Assembly (NCBI GenBank): GCA_040400085.1 | Contig: JBBAQX010000010.1 | Span: forward strand, 1-64,000 | DNA: 64,000 nucleotides | Source of the DNA: HNR sp040400085 | GTDB lineage: Bacteria > Actinomycetota > Actinomycetes > Actinomycetales > Microbacteriaceae | Direction of reading: 5' to 3' | Shown here: positions 59,159-64,000 of the stretch, one piece after another | Layout: the number at the start of each line of letters is the position of its first letter | How positions within the stretch are numbered: the first letter of the stretch is position 1 | Made by a program: the position numbers and the translations under genes | The notes under the pieces: generated by a model | Database searches by the model: none | Told to the model about the DNA's origin: nothing | The model's input: the letters and a program-made list of their open reading frames with translations, nothing else

Positions 59159-59413
59159 TTACGCCGCGCGCGCTTTCCGCTCGCCATCGTAAATCTTTGC
59201 TAGGCGGTCTCGGCGGTCGGTGATGAACTTGCGAAGGGCGTCAAGCTCGCTGCTATATTCGCCGCCCGAGAGCGGATGAATGTAGTTATTCACGATATTC
59301 GCGGTATCGGTCTGCCAGCGAATTTCTTCATCGAAACATCTCCTGCAAAGGTAGTTCTTGTATTGCCTACGTTCTTTGCATTTGGTACACGGGGTTGTCG
59401 TTAGTCTTGGCAT
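59159..59413 (-). CDS. Zinc-finger protein, 84 aa
   Basis: C-T-K-C and C-R-R-C pairs (PCTKCKERRQYKNYLCRRCF) form a compact CxxC...CxxC zinc site near residues 8-26; the rest is helical. Last gene of the leftward operon. Between 58954 and 59158 no further gene is seen apart from the hairpin. Confidence 0.65.
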   Translation of the reverse strand: MPRLTTTPCTKCKERRQYKNYLCRRCFDEEIRWQTDTANIVNNYIHPLSGGEYSSELDALRKFITDRRDRLAKIYDGERKARAA

Positions 59414-59754
59414 TAGATTCTCCAGAATCCTCTCGATGGCTCGGCGAGCGGCCGGCCAGTGTTTTTCTCTACCGTTATCGCTCGATCGTCCCAGAGCTCC
59501 CTCATGTGGTAATCTTTCTCTGATGTGACCGGCAGGGCGATCCCGATGTGCTTTTCACACCACGCTTCAACTTCGCTACGCATCTGCGCGCGGTGAAGGG
59601 CTGGGTTCGCCATCGCAACCCGAGCGGTCAGGATCCGAACTTCGATCCCGCGCTTGAGCCACGCCTTAATTCGACTGACCATCTCGACAACGGGCTGGTC
59701 GCTCTCGTCTTTGCGAAGCGTGCCGTCGAAGTCCACGCCGATCCATCCACTCAT
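59413..59754 (-). CDS. HAD-like phosphatase, 113 aa
   Basis: All HAD motifs are present in short form: VDFDGTL (D8, D10), LTAR, a Lys in VTSEKDYH and DDRA near 90. A small acid phosphatase of a type common in phages, probably acting on nucleotides or DNA/RNA ends. Confidence 0.75.
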   Translation of the reverse strand: MSGWIGVDFDGTLRKDESDQPVVEMVSRIKAWLKRGIEVRILTARVAMANPALHRAQMRSEVEAWCEKHIGIALPVTSEKDYHMRELWDDRAITVEKNTGRPLAEPSRGFWRI

Positions 59755-59948
59755 TATTTCTTACTCCCGTTACAGGCCGAGCAGACCGCGTTACAAGGAC
59801 CGTCCTCGCATAGGCATGCACTGACGTATTTGCCGCAGTTGTTGCAGATCTCACCAGTTCCGTCGCATTGAATGCAGCCGGACGGGGCGAATTCTGCTGG
59901 CCGCTGAACTGAGACCGCAGCCTTCTTAGTTTTCTTGGTCGATGCCAT
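59754..59948 (-). CDS. DnaJ-type zinc-finger protein, 64 aa
   Basis: Four Cys-rich turns (CIQCDGTGE, CNNCGKY, CLCEDG, CSACNGS) resemble the CxxCxGxG repeats of DnaJ. A Lys-rich N-terminus precedes them. Overlaps the phosphatase start (TAATG). Confidence 0.65.
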   Translation of the reverse strand: MASTKKTKKAAVSVQRPAEFAPSGCIQCDGTGEICNNCGKYVSACLCEDGPCNAVCSACNGSKK

Positions 59949-60219
59949 TGGGCGGAACCTCCGAATAGAGTGCGACCTGAAACAGCCAGACCATGTTCAC
60001 GGCGACCACAAACAGTCCGCCGATCGTGCTCCAGAACTGATTTAGCGACGGGTAGTAGTGGAGATTCCAGAATCCCCAGGCTGTGAAAAAGACCACAGGC
60101 CATGGACTGACGCCCTTGATCTGTTTGTCTTTGTGGAGTCGGATCACGTTCAGCATCAGCATGATCGCGGCCCCAAACTCGAACATCCCATTGACGATGT
60201 CTTGGTTCATGCTTTCCAT
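59926..60219 (-). CDS. Membrane protein with three predicted helices, 97 aa
   Basis: Helices at about 11-28, 40-55 and 63-82, with KGVSPWPVVFFTAWGFWNLH between the first two. The K-G-x-S-P and Trp/Asn-rich layout resembles small PQ-loop/SemiSWEET-type proteins, but this is tentative. Confidence 0.6.
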   Translation of the reverse strand: MESMNQDIVNGMFEFGAAIMLMLNVIRLHKDKQIKGVSPWPVVFFTAWGFWNLHYYPSLNQFWSTIGGLFVVAVNMVWLFQVALYSEVPPNGIDQEN

Positions 60220-60413
60220 CCACGCCGCTTGGTAAAATTGTCAGCCACGTCACCGACGAATAGCGTGAACTTAATGCTCGGATAGGCGATCAGTAGAATC
60301 CCCGCCACGTTCGGAGCTAGGTGCACAAGAGTTAGTATTGACGCCAGCGCAGCGGCAAACCCGAAGAACGCTGTCATCGCTATCGTGAAACTTCTCATCT
60401 GGTTTTCCTTCAA
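60207..60413 (-). CDS. Membrane protein with two predicted helices, 68 aa
   Basis: MRSFTIAMTAFFGFAAALAS and APNVAGILLIAYPSIKFTLF are the hydrophobic stretches. Overlaps the next gene start by a few codons. An internal ATG (MRSF) is an alternative start. Function unknown. Confidence 0.6.
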   Translation of the reverse strand: MKENQMRSFTIAMTAFFGFAAALASILTLVHLAPNVAGILLIAYPSIKFTLFVGDVADNFTKRRGWKA

Positions 60414-60501
60414 CGAAATGACTTGGTCCCGGCACCGGTTCAGTGCATCGGCATCCGTTTGGAATGATCGGTTGCTTGCACCGATCGCAATATCCGATCA
60501 T
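60271..60501 (-). CDS. Possible zinc-ribbon protein, up to 76 aa
   Basis: MIGYCDRCKQPIIPNGCRC is a C-x2-C...C-x-C zinc knuckle, with GGAG 11 bases upstream. The second half overlaps the 60207 gene in another frame by 143 bases and looks less coding, so the true extent is uncertain. Confidence 0.4.
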   Translation of the reverse strand: MIGYCDRCKQPIIPNGCRCTEPVPGPSHFVEGKPDEKFHDSDDSVLRVCRCAGVNTNSCAPSSERGGDSTDRLSEH

Positions 60502-60507
60502 TTTCCA

Positions 60508-60651
60508 CTACACTCCGCCGAATCTCGTATCCATCACAAAGGCTGCCGCATCGGCAATCTTCTGGGCTTTTATTCTCGGGTCGCACTTAATCCGAAGGTA
60601 TGCTTTTCGAGCGAGCTTCATTGTCCGTCGCTCAGCCGCACTTTTTCTCAT
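60508..60651 (-). CDS. Small basic protein, 47 aa
   Basis: MRKSAAERRTMKLARKAYLR begins right at the stop of a preceding short frame (TTTAAATG). Arg/Lys-rich and helical. Real by coupling and composition; function unknown. Confidence 0.55.
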   Translation of the reverse strand: MRKSAAERRTMKLARKAYLRIKCDPRIKAQKIADAAAFVMDTRFGGV

Positions 60652-60735
60652 TTAAACAACCGTCCCTTCAAAAATCTGTAGAGCTTCATCCACCAACTGA
60701 GGCGCGGGCAATTCCAGCACCCGCGCCCCGGGCAT
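60652..60735 (-). CDS. Possible 27-aa peptide after SSB
   Basis: ATG after TTGCAGGGG, 11 bases beyond the SSB stop; MPGARVLELPAPQLVDEALQ. A longer version could start inside SSB. Too short to be sure. Confidence 0.3.
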   Translation of the reverse strand: MPGARVLELPAPQLVDEALQIFEGTVV

Positions 60736-60745
60736 CCCCTGCAAC

Positions 60746-61237
60746 TCAAAAGGGAATGTTCTCTTCCTGAACGTCGCCTCCGAAACCATCATCAGGGCCG
60801 GCGTCCTCTCGCTTGGCGGGCGCAGCCTGGCGGGTTTGCGGTTGGGTCTTCGGCGGTGCCGATCGTTGCGTGGTATTGCCCCGCGATTGCGTGGTTTCAC
60901 CACTCGATTTCCCGCCGCCGACGAAGTGCATTTGCTCGCCGCTGATCTTGATCTTTGTGCGCTTCTGGCCGGTCTGCTTGTCATCCCACGCGTCCATCTT
61001 CAATCGGCCTTCGAAGATGCACTGTTGTCCTTTGGCGAGATGCTTCTGTGCGAGCTCGGCGGTTTTGCCGAACAACTCCACGTCCATAAAGAGAACCTCT
61101 TCGCGAGCCTCTCCGTTCGTGGTGAATTTCCTGTTGGAGGCAATACCGATAGTGCAGATTGCCGTCCCGCTCGGAGTGTATTTTGTCTCCGGATCGCGGG
61201 TTAGATTGCCCTGAATGATGACTTTGTTGAGACCCAT
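60746..61237 (-). CDS. ssb: Single-stranded DNA-binding protein, 163 aa
   Basis: An OB-fold SSB: MGLNKVIIQGNLTRDPETKY, FMDVELFGKTAELAQKHLAK, and GQQCIFEGRLKMDAW. A Gln/Thr/Pro-rich linker leads to the acidic tip EENIPF, the protein-interaction end. Supports both replication and recombination. Confidence 0.92.
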   Translation of the reverse strand: MGLNKVIIQGNLTRDPETKYTPSGTAICTIGIASNRKFTTNGEAREEVLFMDVELFGKTAELAQKHLAKGQQCIFEGRLKMDAWDDKQTGQKRTKIKISGEQMHFVGGGKSSGETTQSRGNTTQRSAPPKTQPQTRQAAPAKREDAGPDDGFGGDVQEENIPF

Positions 61238-61240
61238 GAA

Positions 61241-61408
61241 CTACCAGCCTTTCGGGTAAAGTTTGAACAGGAAGTGCATCAAGCGACCATATAGCTTGTT
61301 GCAGAAGAAGAGAATGAATAAGGCGAGCGCGTAAATAACAGCGCCACCTATTCCTACCTTGATGCCCTCGCCTTTGGCGTATTCGTAGTCCCAGTCTTTG
61401 TCCGACAC
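61241..61408 (-). CDS. Small membrane protein, 55 aa
   Basis: GTG start after GGAGAAATAAC. MSDKDWDYEYAKGEGIKVGI is followed by one helix (GGAVIYALALFILFFC) and a basic end. Too short for automated calling but with a clean ribosome binding site. Function unknown. Confidence 0.6.
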   Translation of the reverse strand: MSDKDWDYEYAKGEGIKVGIGGAVIYALALFILFFCNKLYGRLMHFLFKLYPKGW

Positions 61409-61409
61409 G

Positions 61410-61652
61410 TTATTTCTCCTTTACGAAAATATAGATCGGCGTCGGTCGCGAGATGTCGGTGATGGTTTTCATTGTCCGACTGCCAACCTTCACGCGTCCC
61501 TGCTTGATCCCATCGGCCAGTCGTGTTCGTACCCACGCTGGCGGCCGGCCGGTCTTATCGCAGATCTCCTTGACCGTCATCCCTTCGCCGACCGTCTTTC
61601 GGCGCTTGCCGAACATCGAAAGGATTTCATCTTTAGCTTTTAGCTGAGACAT
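61410..61652 (-). CDS. Winged helix-turn-helix protein, 80 aa
   Basis: EGMTVKEICDKTGRPPAWVR followed by TRLADGIKQGRVKVGSR reads as a helix-turn-helix with a wing. A small transcription regulator is likely. Overlaps the metallophosphoesterase gene by 20 bases. Confidence 0.65.
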   Translation of the reverse strand: MSQLKAKDEILSMFGKRRKTVGEGMTVKEICDKTGRPPAWVRTRLADGIKQGRVKVGSRTMKTITDISRPTPIYIFVKEK

Positions 61653-62790
61653 CCTTGCTTCTCCCTTGCTTGGGGTCTTCGAGGTAAATGGGAGCCGTCA
61701 GCGACTTCCCGAATCGACTGTCGATCGTGATGAGCGCTTGCTGCGGGACCATGAATTCGCCACCGATGCGCTCGCCAAAGGCTGTGTATCCAATGAGCGA
61801 TCCGTTCATCACGAAGCGGTTGTGATCGATGTATTCGTGGAGGTGTCCGAACACGTCCAGGTAGGCTTGCCGCTTGCGATCCCAGCGCGAGAGTTTCTTC
61901 ATGATCGGGATCGTAGGACCGCCCACTCCGCCGCCGTACTTGATGGCGTCACCGTGGTGGAAGCGGATCGGGAATCCGAACACGTCAACCCAAACGTGGT
62001 AGCCGTTCGCGATCACGAACTGAAGTCGCGGCTCGTTCTTATATTTCGCGGCGAGTTGCTGGTACATCAGCCACTCATAGGAGTTCTTGTATCCGGTGCC
62101 GATGCGCGGCTTCATGGTCGTTCGACCGTGGTTTCCGTAGCAACACGGGATCACGATCTTCTTGAACTTCCCTTCGGCCAGAAGGAAGTCGATTCCGGAG
62201 CAGATCAATTCAGATCCGCGAATGAGCGCTTGGGTGGGGGAGAGGTAGTTGTCTTCAACCAACTCTTCGTGGATGTAGCCCGTGATCATGTCCCCCAGCA
62301 ACGCCAGAATCAGCGTGTCGACTTCCATCCCTGTGCGCGCCCAGTTGATCATAAACAGGCCGCGCTTGAAGAACTTTCCGACGCGCCGTGCAGCGATGTC
62401 CGGAGTGAATCGGTTCGCCCCGCCAACCGTGGATGGATCTACGCGCTCTTCGAGATGCCAGTCGGACGCGACCATGATCGCGGCGAGCTGGGCGGTCTTG
62501 TTCTTTTTCGGTAGCTTGTAGTGGAATGCCGCGCGCGGGTTCGTGATGGATTCAACAATGCCGCAGCGCTCTTCAGCAACTTCGAGCTCCTTGAGTGTTT
62601 CCTCGTAAAGCTCCTTCGTCTGCTTGAGCTCGAGCTTGAGAGCCTTGGTCGCTCGTTCGCTCTTTACAGATCCATCCCGAGGTACGTAGCCGTGCTTGCG
62701 AAGGTGTTGGATGATCCGAGATTCTTCCTCGGTGACCTTCAGCGTCTTCTTTGTTCCGAGTGCCTCTTCGATTTCTTCGCCCGTTGTCAT
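61633..62790 (-). CDS. Metallophosphoesterase, 385 aa
   Basis: The calcineurin-like motifs are in order: VASDWHLEE (D-x-H), LLGDMITG (GD), YGNHGR (GNHG), HHGD and VFGHLHEY (GHxH). A helical N-terminal domain of about 100 residues includes a KLELKQTKELYEETLKELE coiled coil. It may be an SbcD-like nuclease partner for the SbcC/RecF-like ATPase at 5277. Confidence 0.85.
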   Translation of the reverse strand: MTTGEEIEEALGTKKTLKVTEEESRIIQHLRKHGYVPRDGSVKSERATKALKLELKQTKELYEETLKELEVAEERCGIVESITNPRAAFHYKLPKKNKTAQLAAIMVASDWHLEERVDPSTVGGANRFTPDIAARRVGKFFKRGLFMINWARTGMEVDTLILALLGDMITGYIHEELVEDNYLSPTQALIRGSELICSGIDFLLAEGKFKKIVIPCCYGNHGRTTMKPRIGTGYKNSYEWLMYQQLAAKYKNEPRLQFVIANGYHVWVDVFGFPIRFHHGDAIKYGGGVGGPTIPIMKKLSRWDRKRQAYLDVFGHLHEYIDHNRFVMNGSLIGYTAFGERIGGEFMVPQQALITIDSRFGKSLTAPIYLEDPKQGRSKDVSAKS

Positions 62791-63398
62791 GACGCCCTCG
62801 CGAGTTGTTTTTCATACTGGTCAACCATGTCGAGCGTTTCCGCGTAGCCACAGATGTCGACACGGTTGTCTCGCTTGGGACGGTTGCATTCTCGGGAGAT
62901 CTTGACCCCAATCTGGCAGAGAGAGACCTGGCGCGGAGTCACTTCGACTCCAAGGATCGCAGACCAAATCTTTGCCGTGCGAGAGAAGTCGTGGTAGGGA
63001 TGGCCGTAGTCTTGATTGCGATCGCCGTGGACGATTCGCTGTGCTTCTTGGAGAATTGTCTCGGGGATCTTGAGCTTCTGGAATGTGTAGACGTCGAGGA
63101 TGGGAATCTCGTAGCCAGTAGCCACTGCCATTTCAAAGGCTACGCCCTTTGAGTTTTCCCACCCATCCATCACAACGAGTGCTTCGTAGTAACTCTCGCC
63201 GTCCGGAAGTGCGCGGGATAGTTCTTCCGCGTCAACCCGGAGATACTCCTTGGGCTTTCTGGTTTGGTCGCCACCGAAGGTCTCGGCTGGATTGAAGACT
63301 TCGTGTCCCTGACTTCGGAGCTCCGCGGCAAGCGCATGGAACTTCTTGTAGTTAAAATCTTCGAGGCCTCTCATGGGGCCACTGAGGTAAACTCGCAT
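62787..63398 (-). CDS. DUF4406-DUF6378 fusion protein, 203 aa
   Basis: Start at 63398 after GGAGGACGATTTG (MRVYLSGPMRGLEDFNYKKF). Residues 1-105 match DUF4406, a deoxyribosyltransferase-like fold (YLSGPM, ALVVMDGWENSKGVAFEMAV). Residues 110-200 match DUF6378 (EAQRIVHGDRNQDYGHPYHD; RVDICGYAETLDMV). The two phage families often occur as neighbours; here they are one chain. Probably nucleotide or base metabolism. Confidence 0.75.
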   Translation of the reverse strand: MRVYLSGPMRGLEDFNYKKFHALAAELRSQGHEVFNPAETFGGDQTRKPKEYLRVDAEELSRALPDGESYYEALVVMDGWENSKGVAFEMAVATGYEIPILDVYTFQKLKIPETILQEAQRIVHGDRNQDYGHPYHDFSRTAKIWSAILGVEVTPRQVSLCQIGVKISRECNRPKRDNRVDICGYAETLDMVDQYEKQLARAS

Positions 63399-63465
63399 CA
63401 AATCGTCCTCCTTCGCGAGATAACATCGACTCAGGAGGGTGAGCACTCAAATAAACCGCTCGGCT

Positions 63466-63972
63466 TTATTGAAATTTTTCCTTGACCGCGTCTATATCAT
63501 CCTGATCAAGTCGCAAAGTATCGGTTGTTATATAGGGGAACATCGTCGCGGATGGGATGTTCGAGTGTCGAATGCCGAGCACATGCCCCAGTTCGTGCAG
63601 GATCACACCGCTCAGTAGGTTTTGCTGACGCGCACTGTTGATCAAGATCTCCGAGCGCCGAAGGATTCCAGACTCGATCTCGACCGGAGAGAACATGCCC
63701 AGGTAGTTCGCGTCGTCAATGTAGGATTTGATCGTGCAGTTCGCATCCTCTGGCTTTTTGACGATGCGAATCTTCACCTTCGAATACTTGTTCCACTGAC
63801 GGGCGGACATTCGCAAGGCGCTGACCACCTTACCAAGGCGCAAACCACTGGCTTTGATGTCGGCCCTGTCAATATAAACGTCGACTCTCTCGGGGGTGTA
63901 GTTGGGGTTCAGATCGAACGCATTGAGGTAGGACATTGGAACGAGCAGAAACAGCAAAACCTTGGCGACCAT
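63466..63972 (-). CDS. Exported matrixin-like zinc metalloprotease, 168 aa
   Basis: MVAKVLLFLLVPMSYLNAFD is a Sec signal peptide. The zinc-binding HELGHVLGIRH (H126, H130, H136, E127) and the Met-turn SATMFPY (M144) mark a metzincin of the M10 matrixin type. It is a minimal catalytic domain with no propeptide seen. It would act in the periplasm or outside the cell. First gene of the leftward operon, start after AAAGGGTGACAC. Confidence 0.8.
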   Translation of the reverse strand: MVAKVLLFLLVPMSYLNAFDLNPNYTPERVDVYIDRADIKASGLRLGKVVSALRMSARQWNKYSKVKIRIVKKPEDANCTIKSYIDDANYLGMFSPVEIESGILRRSEILINSARQQNLLSGVILHELGHVLGIRHSNIPSATMFPYITTDTLRLDQDDIDAVKEKFQ

Positions 63973-64000
63973 GTGTCACCCTTTATTGGGAACTCCTGTG

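Noticed and set aside
1..64000. Circular or complete genome suggested by ACTCCTG at the right end facing CAGGAGT at the left end
   Set aside because: The join would make a 7-bp dyad, but the window length is a round number and the match is short, so it may be chance.
1..64000. CRISPR array
   Set aside because: The repeats seen are coding repeats in the fibre gene or isolated dyads; no regular repeat-spacer pattern exists.

Overview
The window looks like most or all of the genome of a tailed, siphovirus-like temperate phage that infects a Gram-negative bacterium. The evidence is a complete virion module (terminase, portal, scaffold, capsid, connectors, tail tube, frameshifted tail chaperone, 1423-residue tape measure, tail tip), a tyrosine integrase with a small excisionase-like partner, and an intact attachment-site-like segment. 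Lipoprotein boxes and Sec signal peptides point to a Gram-negative host. GC content is mid-50s percent by eye, except for one AT-rich control region. I cannot name the host genus. No rRNA, complete tRNA, CRISPR array or insertion sequence was seen.

Layout. 1-2624: a largely non-coding control region holding a short leftward operon (660-1323), a roughly 1 kb AT-rich stretch with three near-identical operator-like inverted repeats, and a candidate promoter before the integration genes. 2625-4787: excisionase-like protein, small membrane protein and integrase. The integrase frame runs through a tRNA/tmRNA 3'-end-like segment (putative attP) into a second small gene with its own ribosome binding site. 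4881-13511: tightly overlapping rightward early genes, including an SbcC/RecF-like ATPase, DUF3310, a MazG/PRA-PH-like pyrophosphohydrolase, an HNH protein, a replication protein, a primase-helicase and an MmcB-like nuclease. 13590-13947: a phage-encoded tmRNA. 14555-16557: a probable lysis cluster (holin-like protein, lipoproteins) and small genes. 16584-27150: DNA metabolism (Gp3-like zinc protein, adenine methyltransferase, RecB-like nuclease, a 983-residue MCM-like AAA+ protein, RusA resolvase) interleaved with three glycosyltransferases. 27143-57975: packaging, head, tail and host recognition. 57972-63972: a leftward operon with SSB, metallophosphoesterase, HAD phosphatase, zinc-binding and membrane proteins, two HTH proteins and an exported matrixin-like metalloprotease.

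The genes are packed with ATGA, GTGA and TAATG overlaps, so translational coupling is likely throughout. The most notable points are: the tmRNA with a predicted 25-residue tag; the MCM-type helicase beside a degenerate TOPRIM-like domain, in addition to a second primase-helicase; a tail chaperone with a -1 frameshift signal and downstream hairpin; a terminase split into ATPase and nuclease genes; a portal gene whose proper start lies in another frame before an A7 run; and three consecutive tail-fibre-region proteins with Sec signal peptides. Function calls come from motif reading without database searches.
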